DNA of 64,000 nucleotides, from assembly GCF_013623775.1 (NCBI RefSeq), contig NZ_JABFAM010000014.1, positions 1 to 64,000 on the forward strand. Direction: 5' to 3'. The notes below the pieces were generated by a model. It was given only the letters and a program-made list of their open reading frames with translations, was not told the DNA's origin and did not search any database. This DNA comes from Rufibacter sp. XAAS-G3-1 (GTDB lineage: Bacteria; Bacteroidota; Bacteroidia; Cytophagales; Hymenobacteraceae). Below are positions 40,898 through 49,346 of the stretch, in pieces. A program made the position numbers and the translations under genes. Positions within the stretch are counted from its first letter, which is position 1. Each line of letters begins with the position of its first letter.

Positions 40898-40905
40898 TAG
40901 TTTTG
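40898..40905 (+). promoter_or_regulatory. Promoter: TTTA-N20-TAGTTTTG
   Basis: TAGTTTTG fits the TAnnTTTG -7 box, with TTTA (40874-40877) 20 bases upstream as a -33-like element. The aldolase ATG is 25 bp downstream. A small ACTAAC / GTTAGT inverted repeat overlaps the box. Confidence 0.6.
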
Positions 40906-40930
40906 CTTATAGACCAAACCTAGCGATTCC

Positions 40931-42001
40931 ATGCCTAAATTTAGATCTGGGGTTCTGTACGGAGACGAAGTGCAGGACTTATTCAAGTACGCCAACGACC
41001 ATAACTTTGCCCTGCCGGCGGTCAACGTCATCGGGACTAACTCCATCAACGCAGTGTTGGAAACAGCCAAGGCGGTAAATTCTCCGGTCATTATCCAGTT
41101 CTCCCAAGGCGGCGCGCAGTTCTACGCGGGCAAAAGCCTGAGCAACGACGGCCAAGCCGCTTCCATTGCCGGTGCCATCTCGGGCGCGCACCACGTGCAC
41201 CAACTGGCCGAAGCCTACGGCGTCACCGTAGTGCTGCACACCGACCACGCCGCCAAGAAACTGCTGCCCTGGATTGACGGCCTTTTAGATGCGGGCGAGA
41301 AATTCTACGCCCAACACGGCAAGCCTTTGTTCAGCTCCCACATGCTGGATTTGTCTGAGGAACCGATTGAAGAGAACATCGAGATTTCTGCCAGATACCT
41401 GGAGCGCATGGCCAAAATGGGCATGACCATTGAGATTGAACTGGGCGTAACCGGCGGCGAGGAAGACGGCGTAGACAACTCAGACATTGACAGCACGCAC
41501 TTATACACCCAGCCAGAGCACGTAGCGTATGCCTACGAAGAACTAAACAAAATTAGCCACAGGTTTACCGTTGCCGCTGCTTTCGGGAACGTGCACGGTG
41601 TTTATAAGCCCGGTAACGTAGAACTTCGCCCTGAAATCCTGAAGAATTCACAGGTGTACATCCAGGAGAAATTCGGGACGCAGGAAAACCCGGTGTACTT
41701 CGTGTTCCACGGGGGTTCCGGTTCTGAGAAAGAGAAAATCACCGAAGCCATTGAGTACGGTGCCATCAAGATGAACATTGACACCGACATGCAGTGGGCG
41801 TTCTGGGACGGCATCAAAAACTACTACGAAGGCAAAAGAGACTACCTCCAAGCCCAGATTGGCAACCCTACCGGCGAAGACAGCCCGAACAAAAAGTACT
41901 ATGACCCCCGCGTCTGGTTACGCGCCGGCGAAGAGACCTTTGTTACCCGCCTGAAAGAAGCCTTCCAAGACCTGAACTGCCTCAACCGCAACGCGGAATA
42001 A
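40931..42001 (+). CDS. fbaA: Class II fructose-bisphosphate aldolase
   Basis: A 356-aa zinc aldolase, close to the 359 aa of E. coli FbaA. Zinc-site motif HTDHAAKKLLPW (near 101-112), ELGVTGGEEDGVDN (about 174-187), and phosphate-binding VFHGGSGSEKEKI with NIDTDMQWAFWDG near the C-terminus. It reversibly cleaves fructose-1,6-bisphosphate in glycolysis and gluconeogenesis. Single gene with its own promoter and a perfect terminator. Confidence 0.96.
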   Translation: MPKFRSGVLYGDEVQDLFKYANDHNFALPAVNVIGTNSINAVLETAKAVNSPVIIQFSQGGAQFYAGKSLSNDGQAASIAGAISGAHHVHQLAEAYGVTVVLHTDHAAKKLLPWIDGLLDAGEKFYAQHGKPLFSSHMLDLSEEPIEENIEISARYLERMAKMGMTIEIELGVTGGEEDGVDNSDIDSTHLYTQPEHVAYAYEELNKISHRFTVAAAFGNVHGVYKPGNVELRPEILKNSQVYIQEKFGTQENPVYFVFHGGSGSEKEKITEAIEYGAIKMNIDTDMQWAFWDGIKNYYEGKRDYLQAQIGNPTGEDSPNKKYYDPRVWLRAGEETFVTRLKEAFQDLNCLNRNAE

Positions 42002-42047
42002 TGTGCTAATTTTTCAATGTGCTGATGTGCTATCACATCGTGCAAAA

Positions 42048-42091
42048 TAAAACAGAGAAGCCGATCCAGTTGGATCGGCTTCTCTGTTTTA
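42048..42091. terminator. Perfect 21 bp stem terminator after the aldolase
   Basis: TAAAACAGAGAAGCCGATCC and its complement (42048-42068 and 42071-42091) with a 2-base centre and T-run. Confidence 0.88.
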
Positions 42092-42133
42092 GGGTCGTGT
42101 TATTCACAAATATTTGGCCCGAGCAGGTTTCAC

Positions 42134-42352
42134 AACTTTCCCCAGTTCCAGTCTTTCCCGAGCGCGCCTCGCTTTCGGCCTTAGATTGGCAAAACTAAGA
42201 GCAAAGAACTGTTCAGGCCGAAAGGGCAGTGCGCGAGGGGAAGGCAGGGGCCCGCGGCCGTGAGCGCTTAGCGGAACAGGTGAAACAATACAGCACTTGT
42301 ACCCACGCAACAAACGGACAAGCCAAGGGAACAGCAAACTACATGCACCAAA
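42134..42352 (-). repeat. Dispersed fold-back repeat, copy E
   Basis: Core 42134-42268 on the minus strand. In this copy the inner arms CTTTCGGCCT and AGGCCGAAAG pair perfectly, where copies A-C have CAAAAG, so pairing is improved at that position. The upstream module with GTTCCCTTGGCTTGTC reaches to about 42352. Confidence 0.85.
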
Positions 42353-42359
42353 CCAAAAA

Positions 42360-42401
42360 AGCGTTTTAGGCTTACTTTTAGCAAAGATCGCCTAAAACGC
42401 T
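42360..42401. repeat. GTTTTAGGC-family hairpin
   Basis: Arms AGCGTTTTAGGCT and CGCCTAAAACGCT, 45 bp past the TPM-protein stop codon on the minus strand. Confidence 0.8.
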
Positions 42402-42445
42402 TTCTATATTCTTAAGAACAGAGTTTCCTTCTAATTACAGCATCT

Positions 42446-43231
42446 TTACCATTCTGAACCGGCTCCGCCGCCGCCAAAGCTACCGCCGCCAAAGCCACCG
42501 AAACCACCGCCGCCGCCTCCTCCAAAGCCACCACCACCGCCCCCAAAGATGCCGCGGCCGCCGGAGAAGTCTCCGAAGATAACCGGTGGGAAGAACGGCC
42601 CGCCTAAAGTGCGCATGCCTCTGCGGCCACCCCGTCCGCCACCGCCTTTACGGCTAATGATGAAGATGAGAATCATGATGCCAATGATAATCCAGAGCAT
42701 GGAAAAGCCGCCTTCACCCTCACCTTGCGGTTTAGGGTCTGCTTTGTATTCGCCACTGGCCACGTCAATGATGAAACTGGTGCCTTTGTCTAAGCCCGCG
42801 TAGTAGTTGCCTTGCTGGTACTCGGGTTTGATGGTGTACTCAGTGATGCGTTTGGCAATGGCGTCTGGCACCACACCTTCCATGCCGTAACCGGTGGCAA
42901 TGAACACTCTACGTTCATTTACCGCGGTAAGAATGAGAATACCGTTGTTCTTGCCTTGTTGCCCAATGCCCCACTGCTCGGCTAGCTTAAAGGCGTAATC
43001 TGAGATGTCATAGCCACCAATGGACGTGATGTTGACCACGGCAACCTGGGTGGAGGTACTGTCATTGTAGTTGACCAGTTTTTGCTCCAGGGCCTGTTCT
43101 TCTTCGGGAGAAAGGATGTTGGCCAGGTCATTGACCAGGCGCGGCGGGGAAGGACGCGGCGGAAAGTCCTGCGCCAGCGCTAGTCCTGCCCAAAGCCACA
43201 ATACCCCCAGAAGCCAGATAGATTTTCTCAT
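42446..43231 (-). CDS. TPM domain membrane protein with Gly-rich tail
   Basis: A 261-aa protein: signal peptide (LLGVLWLWAGLALAQDFPP), TPM domain (about 30-165, RLVNDLANILSPEEEQALEQKLVNYNDSTSTQVAVV, GKNNGILILTAVNERRVFIATGYGMEGVVPD), one membrane helix (about 175-192, LWIIIGIMILIFIISRK) and a very Gly-rich C-terminus ending GGAGSEW. TPM (thylakoid/YgcG-type) proteins are thought to act in membrane-protein repair, as phosphatases or in LemA-linked complexes. Its stop and start are contiguous with the second TPM gene, and LemA is upstream. Confidence 0.88.
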   Translation of the reverse strand: MRKSIWLLGVLWLWAGLALAQDFPPRPSPPRLVNDLANILSPEEEQALEQKLVNYNDSTSTQVAVVNITSIGGYDISDYAFKLAEQWGIGQQGKNNGILILTAVNERRVFIATGYGMEGVVPDAIAKRITEYTIKPEYQQGNYYAGLDKGTSFIIDVASGEYKADPKPQGEGEGGFSMLWIIIGIMILIFIISRKGGGGRGGRRGMRTLGGPFFPPVIFGDFSGGRGIFGGGGGGFGGGGGGGFGGFGGGSFGGGGAGSEW

Positions 43232-43693
43232 TTAGTTGCGGTTCTCGTCCAGGTTTCTACCAAAGGAGATATCATCAGACAGCTCATTGATATCTTTATG
43301 GTCTCCGGCATACGGGAAGTAGCTTTTCAGTTGCTCGCCCGCCATGGTGATGCCTTTTTTGAGGCCTTCGGCGTACATGCCTTCCTTGAAGTCTGCAATG
43401 ACGCTTTTGTTGATGTTTACCCAAAAATCCTTCGGCACCACGGCGTTGATACCCGCATCGCCTAACACGGCGAACTTGTGGCTCTTCATGGCTACGTAGA
43501 ACAACACCCCGTTGCGCAGTTTGGTCTGGTGCATGTGCAGGTAGGCAAACACCTGGGTGGCCCTGTCCAGCACCTCGCCTTCGCAGGTATCCTCAATGTG
43601 CACCCGCACCTCGCCCGAGGTGTTGCGCTCAGCTTCCTGAATGGCCTCTACAATAATGGCTTCGTCTGCTTCAGTGATGGTATCGCGGGGCAT
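43232..43693 (-). CDS. TPM domain protein, soluble form
   Basis: A 153-aa protein with only a TPM domain (AIIVEAIQEAERNTSGEVRVHIEDTCEG, NGVLFYVAMKSHKFAVLGDAGIN, EGMYAEGLKKGITMAGEQLKSYFP) and no signal peptide or membrane helix, so it is probably cytoplasmic. It directly abuts the membrane TPM gene and lies 128 bp after lemA, forming the lemA-TPM-TPM unit widespread in Bacteroidota. Confidence 0.87.
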   Translation of the reverse strand: MPRDTITEADEAIIVEAIQEAERNTSGEVRVHIEDTCEGEVLDRATQVFAYLHMHQTKLRNGVLFYVAMKSHKFAVLGDAGINAVVPKDFWVNINKSVIADFKEGMYAEGLKKGITMAGEQLKSYFPYAGDHKDINELSDDISFGRNLDENRN

Positions 43694-43701
43694 GGTGTGG
43701 G

Positions 43702-43790
43702 GAGTTCTGAGTCTTGAGTGATGAGTCCTGAGTCAATAGGAACTTCTGTTTAGGGGCTGTTTTTGTAAAAACAGCCCCTAAACAGAAGTT
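43702..43790. repeat. ACTCAGGACT repeat followed by a perfect hairpin repeat
   Basis: 43702-43734 is a solo ACTCAGGACT-family copy 8 bp upstream of the TPM start. 43741-43790 is a hairpin-family copy with perfect arms of about 23 bp (AACTTCTGTTTAGGGGCTGT side). Both lie between lemA and the TPM gene, so they should be in the transcript. Confidence 0.85.
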
Positions 43791-43821
43791 AATGTCTTGC
43801 TACTTGATACGTGCTACCAAT

Positions 43822-44400
43822 TTAGAACTGTACCGTAGGGGCATTTTGGGCACCGGCAGCAGCCTCAAAGTAGCCTTTTTTCTCAAACCCGAACCAACCA
43901 GCGAAGAAATTACGCGGGAATGCCCTAATGTAGGTATTGTAGTCCTGCACGGTGGCGTTGAATTTCTGCCTTTCCACCGAGATGCGGTTTTCTGTGCCCT
44001 CCAACTGCGCCTGTAGTTCCAGGAAGTTCTGGTTGGCTTTCAGGTCTGGGTAGGCTTCGGCGGTCGCCATTAAGCGCGACAGCGAACCGCTCAACTGGCC
44101 TTGCACCTCCTGGAAGCGCTGGATGTTCTCGGGCGTCAACTGGTCGGCGTTCAGTTGGATGCTGGTGGCTTTGGAGCGGGCTTCTATAACTTGGGTAAGG
44201 GTTTCCTTCTCAAAGTTGGCGGCTCCTTTTACGGTGTTTACCAGGTTAGGCACCAGATCTGCGCGGCGTTGGTAGGAGTTCTGCACCTGTGCCCACTGGC
44301 CGGAGACTTGCTCGTCTTTCTGCACCATTTCATTGTATCCGCAGGAACTCTGGGACACCAGAATCACGAAGCCCACCAGGTAAAGCAATAGTTTTTTCAT
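43822..44400 (-). CDS. lemA: LemA family protein
   Basis: A 192-aa protein: N-terminal hydrophobic segment with lipobox-like SSCG, then the helical LemA domain (QWAQVQNSYQRRADLVPNLVNTVKGAANFEKETLTQVIEARSKA, NFLELQAQLEGTENRISVERQKFNATVQDYN, FPRNFFAGWFGFEKK). The role is unknown; members sit in the envelope and occur with TPM proteins, as here. Start and length are as expected. Confidence 0.93.
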   Translation of the reverse strand: MKKLLLYLVGFVILVSQSSCGYNEMVQKDEQVSGQWAQVQNSYQRRADLVPNLVNTVKGAANFEKETLTQVIEARSKATSIQLNADQLTPENIQRFQEVQGQLSGSLSRLMATAEAYPDLKANQNFLELQAQLEGTENRISVERQKFNATVQDYNTYIRAFPRNFFAGWFGFEKKGYFEAAAGAQNAPTVQF

Positions 44401-44708
44401 AGTTCAGTTGTTTATTCAGAATGGAAGGTAATGCACATGCGTAACAGTAGCCGTAGCAACCTCTATACGTAGTAACGGCAGAAAATGTGCGTTTTTACCG
44501 CAATTTCCTGAAAACGGGCCTAAAACACAACTTCTGCCACAGCTACCCAAGTGCTTTTTTAAAGGTACGAAGGTTCTGGTTAAATATTCAAAAAAGGCTA
44601 TTAATAATTTAGGTTATATCCTTTTAAGTCGTTTTCCTGTTTCCCCAATGTGCAGGAAAACCACAGGAATTGCGTAGCTTGTGATGAAAAGCCTTCTTTT
44701 AAAGTAGT

Positions 44709-45707
44709 ATGAAAGCAGTAATTCCGGTGGCTGGCATGGGGGCTCGCTTACGGCCCCACACCCACACCCAACCCAAGGCACTGGTTCCTGTTGCCGGCAA
44801 AGCCATTCTGGGGCATATCATTGAGCATTTACAGGCCGCGGGCATCACGCACTTTGTGCTGGTAATAGGCTACTTAGGCGAGAAGATCATGCACTACGTG
44901 CAGCGCAAATACCCGCACCTTGACGTTGAGTTTGTAGTGCAGCAGCCCCGCGAGGGCCTGGGCCATGCGCTGTGGGCCGCCCGCGAGACGTTCCGGCACG
45001 AGAAAGACGTGCTCATCCAGCTGGGTGACACCATTGTAGACGTAGACATGCAGCAGCTCTTCACGCCTGGGCACACCATGCTGGCCGTAAAACCAGTGAA
45101 AACCCCTACCATGTTCGGGATTGCCGAAATGGACAACGAGGGCTTTATCACCAAAGTGATTGAGAAACCCAAGATTCCCAAATCGAACTTCGCGCTGGTG
45201 GGCCTCTACAAAATAGCGCACCCGGCCAAATTAGCCGAAGCCCTGGAATACATTGTGACCAATAACATCCGGACGCAGGACGAGCACCACCTCACCGATG
45301 CCCTCATGCACATGATTCAGCACGGCGAGAAAATGGTGTCTTTGCAAGTAGACCAGTGGTTTGACTGCGGCCGCAAAGACACGCTGCTCCAGGCCAACGC
45401 CACCCTGCTCAACCGTCCCGAGTTCCGGCGCGCCGGGTACCCCGAGTTTCCCAATACCATCATCATTCCGCCGGTGAGCATTGGCAAAGGCGTGCAGATC
45501 TCCAATTCCATTGTGGGGCCCAACGTGGCCATTGGCGAAAGCGCCATCCTCAACTACACCATTGTGCGCAACTCCATCATTGGTGGCTACGCCGAGATTG
45601 GCTACGCCGTGCTGGAGGACTCGCTGGTTGGCTCAGACTCCGCTTTGAAAGGCCTAAGCCAGCGCCTGAACATTGGCGACAGTACTGAGATTGATTTCAG
45701 CCATTGA
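44709..45707 (+). CDS. Sugar-1-phosphate nucleotidyltransferase
   Basis: A 332-aa protein. The nucleotidyltransferase domain (1 to about 235) begins MKAVIPVAGMGARLRPHTHTQPKAL with the GxGxRLRP..PK signature, and QLGDTIVDVD binds the metal. The C-terminal left-handed beta-helix (about 255-310) has hexapeptides (ISIGKGVQISNSIVGPNVAIGESAIL). It makes NDP-sugars for envelope polysaccharides; the exact sugar (glucose-1-P with dTTP or UTP, or mannose-1-P) cannot be read from sequence. The 308 bp gap upstream contains one degenerate hairpin copy (about 44487-44528). Confidence 0.9.
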   Translation: MKAVIPVAGMGARLRPHTHTQPKALVPVAGKAILGHIIEHLQAAGITHFVLVIGYLGEKIMHYVQRKYPHLDVEFVVQQPREGLGHALWAARETFRHEKDVLIQLGDTIVDVDMQQLFTPGHTMLAVKPVKTPTMFGIAEMDNEGFITKVIEKPKIPKSNFALVGLYKIAHPAKLAEALEYIVTNNIRTQDEHHLTDALMHMIQHGEKMVSLQVDQWFDCGRKDTLLQANATLLNRPEFRRAGYPEFPNTIIIPPVSIGKGVQISNSIVGPNVAIGESAILNYTIVRNSIIGGYAEIGYAVLEDSLVGSDSALKGLSQRLNIGDSTEIDFSH

Positions 45708-45828
45708 TTCTGCGTAGCACGTATCAGGTAGCAAGACTTTCGGCTAAAACAGATTTACTAACTTACAAGGGTGTTCGTATGGGAAATTCATCTTGCTACC
45801 TGATACGTGCTACCTGTGATACCAAAAA

Positions 45829-46773
45829 ATGAACAGAATCACCCAACTTTTCAACATCCAATACCCCATCATCCAGGCCGGCATGATCTGGTGCAGCGGC
45901 TGGGAACTGGCCTCGGCGGTGAGCAACGCCGGTGGGCTGGGCCTCATTGGGGCCGGTTCCATGTACCCAGATACGTTGCGTGAGCACATTCAAAAATGTA
46001 AAGCTGCCACAGACAAACCCTTCGGGGTGAACGTGCCGCTGCTGTACCCAGATTTGGACGAGCATTTCAGGATCATCATGGAAGAGAAAGTGCCGGTGGT
46101 GGTGACTTCGGCGGGAAACCCGAAGACCTGGACGAAGAAACTACAAGACAATGGCGCCAAGGTTATCCACGTGGTGAGCAACGTCAAGTTCGCGCGCAAG
46201 TGCGAAGAAGCGGGCGTAGACGCCATTGTGGCCGAAGGGTTTGAAGCCGGGGGCCATAACGGCCGCGAGGAAACCACCACGTTCTGCCTTATCCCGCTGG
46301 TGCGCCAGGCGGTGAATCTGCCGTTGATTGCCGCCGGTGGCATTGCCAACGGGGCGGGTATCTTTGGGGCCTTAGCTTTAGGGGCCGAGGGGGTACAAGT
46401 GGGCAGCCGGTTTGTAGCCAGCGTGGAGTCCAGCGCGCACCAGAGCTTTAAAGACCGCGTGGTTTCTGCCCAGGAAGGAGACACCGAACTTTCCTTGAAG
46501 CAACTCACGCCCGTGCGCCTGCTCAAAAACAAATTCTACCAAGACGTAAAAGCCGCCGAGCTGCGGGGAGCTTCTAACTTAGAGTTGGCTGAACTACTAG
46601 GTTCCCGCCGGGCCAAGCGCGGCATGTACGAAGGGGATCTGGAGGAAGGCGAACTGGAAATTGGTCAGGCGGCGGCCATAGTGAAAGACATTAAACCTGC
46701 CGGAGACATTCTGCGCGAGATGTGGGAGGAATTTGAGGCGGCGAAAGCACGGTTCTGCGGAGAGTGGCGGTAA
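45829..46773 (+). CDS. Nitronate monooxygenase-like flavoprotein
   Basis: A 314-aa TIM-barrel FMN enzyme: IIQAGMIWCSGWELASAVSNAGGLG at the start, VAEGFEAGGHNGREE (about 142-156) with the phosphate-contacting Gly and the His of the 2-nitropropane dioxygenase family, and AAGGIANGAGIFGALALGAEGVQVGSRF. Related proteins oxidise nitronates or reduce enoyl-ACP (FabK); the sequence does not distinguish these. It is a single gene. Confidence 0.88.
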   Translation: MNRITQLFNIQYPIIQAGMIWCSGWELASAVSNAGGLGLIGAGSMYPDTLREHIQKCKAATDKPFGVNVPLLYPDLDEHFRIIMEEKVPVVVTSAGNPKTWTKKLQDNGAKVIHVVSNVKFARKCEEAGVDAIVAEGFEAGGHNGREETTTFCLIPLVRQAVNLPLIAAGGIANGAGIFGALALGAEGVQVGSRFVASVESSAHQSFKDRVVSAQEGDTELSLKQLTPVRLLKNKFYQDVKAAELRGASNLELAELLGSRRAKRGMYEGDLEEGELEIGQAAAIVKDIKPAGDILREMWEEFEAAKARFCGEWR

Positions 46774-46807
46774 CACGCTCCCCTATAAAAGTAATTTTCT
46801 CCTTTTA

Positions 46808-46895
46808 TCATCCTGAAAGGATCTTGTGAGCAAACTAGGAAAGCGTTGTAGTAAACGCTATTACCGTTCGCTCACAAGATCTTTCCAAGAGGACA
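46808..46895. repeat. GGATCTTGTG inverted-repeat element
   Basis: Arms of about 28 bp containing GGATCTTGTGAGC and GCTCACAAGATC, about 30 bp spacer. Same family as 27909-27998. Confidence 0.83.
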
Positions 46896-46962
46896 AAAAA
46901 GAGTAGTATGCAATACATGTATTTTAATACCCTCCTGTTGCATCTACTCCGTATAGTTAAAC

Positions 46963-47163
46963 ATGACTAGTATCAAAGAATATATAACCATTGATAAGGA
47001 TGTGCTAGCAGGCCAAGCTGTCTTCAAAGGGACAAGGGTTACCATTGAAACATTGTTTGCCCATCTGGAAAAAGGTGTTTCTTTGGACGAGTTCCTAAAA
47101 GATTTTCCATCAGTTAAAAAGGAGCAGGCGGTCGCGGTATTAGGCATTGCGGAAAACTGGTGA
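46963..47163 (+). CDS. DUF433 protein, probable antitoxin
   Basis: A 66-aa protein with the DUF433 pattern (ITIDKDVLAGQAVFKGTRVTIETLFAHLEKGVSLDEFLKDFP), a small DNA-binding HTH domain often paired with PIN-like toxins. The DUF5615 gene starts 24 bp downstream. The pair fits a VapBC-like module, with this protein as antitoxin and autoregulator; this is by family and order. Confidence 0.88.
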   Translation: MTSIKEYITIDKDVLAGQAVFKGTRVTIETLFAHLEKGVSLDEFLKDFPSVKKEQAVAVLGIAENW

Positions 47164-47187
47164 CGTCCAAAAATATTGAGAAGCTGT

Positions 47188-47511
47188 ATGAAACTGCTGC
47201 TTGATGAGAACTTACCCAAACGCCTAAAACTCGACTTCCCGGAACACGAAATCTTTCCGGTAAGTGACAAGGGCTGGAACGGGAAAAAGAACGGAGAACC
47301 CAGGCAATTACTCCTGACGGAGCGCTTTGACGGCCTGCTTGCTTTTGACAAGAACCTACAGTTTCAGCAAAATTTCAAGAAGTATGCCGTTCCTTTTTTT
47401 GCCCTGAATGCTCCAGGCAATACGTATACTACGCTGAAGACGCTTGTACCCGCTATCAGAGAAACCCTGCGTGACCCTTTAAAAGCAGGTTCAACCATAA
47501 TCAACGCTTAA
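47188..47511 (+). CDS. DUF5615 PIN-like protein, probable toxin
   Basis: About 107 aa from MKLLLDENLPKRLKLDFPEH; a TTG start 4 codons upstream is less likely. It is a Mut7-C/DUF5615 PIN-like ribonuclease fold, with acidic residues in LLLDENLP and LLAFDKNLQFQQNF. It partners the DUF433 gene just upstream. The following Crp-type gene starts 1 bp after its stop codon, which may bring that regulator into the same transcript. Confidence 0.86.
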   Translation: MKLLLDENLPKRLKLDFPEHEIFPVSDKGWNGKKNGEPRQLLLTERFDGLLAFDKNLQFQQNFKKYAVPFFALNAPGNTYTTLKTLVPAIRETLRDPLKAGSTIINA

Positions 47512-47512
47512 A

Positions 47513-48103
47513 TTGCCCCAGAACCTCCTCACCGCCGCCCTTGCCCAACACGTCTCGCTTACGCCCGAGGAGGAATCGGCATTTCTGGCCATCTGTACCG
47601 CGCAGCAAGCCAAAAAGAAGGAATACCTGTTGCGTACCGGTGAACCCAACCACGTCCTCTACTTCGTGCAACGCGGGTGCCTTAGGTCGTTCATCATAGA
47701 CCAGGCGGGCAAAGAGGTGAACCTGGAATTTGCGGTGGAGAACTACTGGATCAGTGATGTGGCGTTCAACAAACCCGCGCTTTTGTCCATTCAGGCCCTG
47801 GAAGCTACGCAGTACGTGCAGATCAACAGCAATGCCTTTGACCAACTCACGCAGGAGCATCCTGTTTTCAACCTGTTTTACAGAAAACTGCTCCAAAACG
47901 GGTACTTCGCGTTCAAGAAACGGGTGCTCTCTGGCATGACCCAAACGGCCGCCGAGAACTACCGCGATTTCCTGCTCAAATACCCAGACCTGGGGCAGCG
48001 TATTCCGCAGTACCACATTGCCTCTTATTTGGGCATCACGCCGGAGTTCTTCAGCACCATCAAATCTGAGGGGCTGGATCTCTACCTGCAGGCCATTTCT
48101 TAA
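47513..48103 (+). CDS. Crp/Fnr family regulator
   Basis: About 196 aa with a cyclic-nucleotide-binding beta-roll (about 20-120, EYLLRTGEPNHVLYFVQRGCLRSFI, KEVNLEFAVENYWISD) and a C-terminal region (HIASYLGITPEFFSTIKSEG) that fits a winged helix. The start appears to be TTG, since no ATG precedes the domain. It begins 1 bp after the DUF5615 stop codon. Target genes are unknown; the DODA-type dioxygenase gene follows on the same strand. Confidence 0.83.
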   Translation: MPQNLLTAALAQHVSLTPEEESAFLAICTAQQAKKKEYLLRTGEPNHVLYFVQRGCLRSFIIDQAGKEVNLEFAVENYWISDVAFNKPALLSIQALEATQYVQINSNAFDQLTQEHPVFNLFYRKLLQNGYFAFKKRVLSGMTQTAAENYRDFLLKYPDLGQRIPQYHIASYLGITPEFFSTIKSEGLDLYLQAIS

Positions 48104-48234
48104 ACTACCTTATTCTTTTTGGCTGCTCCTCTCCCGACCTTTGTATGGTGAATCTGAGGCGGCGGCAGCGTTGTTTTATAGGCCCCTGCCCCCAACAGTT
48201 CACCCCCCCTTTTTCACGCCAAAAAGCAACATCC

Positions 48235-49113
48235 GTGGAGAGACGAACTTTCATAAAAACCGTTGCAGGAGGAGCAATCGCGATGACTACTTTACCCGCA
48301 TTCAGAAAATTTACCGAGGATTTGACGCCTCAGGATTATACCATGCCGGTGCTCTTCATTGGGCACGGCTCGCCCATGAACGGCATTGAAGACAACGAGT
48401 TCAGCCAGCGTTGGAAGAAGATGGCGCAGGAGATTCCCACGCCCAAGGCGGTGCTGGTGGTATCGGCGCACTGGTTTACCAAGGGCACCAGAATCACGGC
48501 CATGGACTTCCCGCAGACCATCCATGACTTCGGCGGCTTCCCGCAGGAGTTGTTCGCGGTGCAGTACCCTTCGCCCGGCGATGCCGCCCTGGCCAAAGAA
48601 ACGGCTTCCTTGATTAAAAGCGCGGAAGTGGAACTTGACCATGACTGGGGATTAGACCATGGCGCCTGGACTATCATCCGGCACATGTACCCCGAGGCCA
48701 ACATTCCGGTACTACAGCTCAGCATTGACTACACCAAAGGCCCCGCTTACCACTATGAACTGGCCCAGGAACTGACCGCGCTGCGCAAGAAGGGCGTCTT
48801 AATTGTGGGCAGCGGCAACATGGTGCACAACCTGCGCATGGTAGACTGGGAACTGATCAACGGCGGCGGCTATGACTGGACGCACACCATCAACGAGAAA
48901 TTCAAAGAGCTCATCCTCAACCGTGACCACCAGCCGCTCATCAACTACCAGACCCTGGGCAAAGAAGCCTTACTGGCGATTCCCACGGTAGAACATTACC
49001 TACCGCTTCTGTACACCTTGGGCTTACAGGGGAAAGACGAGGAGGCCTCGTTCTTCAACGACAAGATGGTGGGTGGTTCTTTGACCATGACCTCCGTAAA
49101 AATTGGTGCCTAA
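48235..49113 (+). CDS. DODA-type extradiol dioxygenase (YgiD/LigB-like)
   Basis: About 292 aa from a GTG that begins (M)ERRTFIKTVAGGAIAMTTLP, a twin-arginine-like signal; a longer ATG frame 30 codons upstream is not family-like. The LigB-type fold has metal and catalytic histidines in FIGHGSPMNG, VVSAHWF, LDHGAWT and GSGNMVHNLR. E. coli YgiD acts on 4,5-DOPA in vitro. The physiological substrate is unknown, and a Tat-like signal implies a periplasmic location here. Confidence 0.85.
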   Translation: MERRTFIKTVAGGAIAMTTLPAFRKFTEDLTPQDYTMPVLFIGHGSPMNGIEDNEFSQRWKKMAQEIPTPKAVLVVSAHWFTKGTRITAMDFPQTIHDFGGFPQELFAVQYPSPGDAALAKETASLIKSAEVELDHDWGLDHGAWTIIRHMYPEANIPVLQLSIDYTKGPAYHYELAQELTALRKKGVLIVGSGNMVHNLRMVDWELINGGGYDWTHTINEKFKELILNRDHQPLINYQTLGKEALLAIPTVEHYLPLLYTLGLQGKDEEASFFNDKMVGGSLTMTSVKIGA

Positions 49114-49271
49114 CTTTCTGGCGGAGCCTGCTCTATAGTAAGATAAGCCGATCTGTTTCAGGCCTATTCCGCTGTAAACGCCTTAAAAACGCTTGTTGCC
49201 AGAACCTTTATTCTAGGGGAGCCTAGCTGTTGGCTCATTGGTCATAAGCGATGATCATGAGCTATAAAATA

Positions 49272-49302
49272 AAAAGAGGCCGGAGCGTTTCCGGCCTCTT
49301 TT
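49272..49302. terminator. Convergent terminator
   Basis: AAAAGAGGCCGGA and TCCGGCCTCTTTT form a perfect 13 bp stem with T-runs on both strands, between the convergent dioxygenase and NamZ-like genes. A degenerate hairpin copy lies at about 49152-49191. Confidence 0.87.
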
Positions 49303-49346
49303 CATGAAAACAAGGTCAAACTAGATATGCTAACCCAGTTTCCCAC

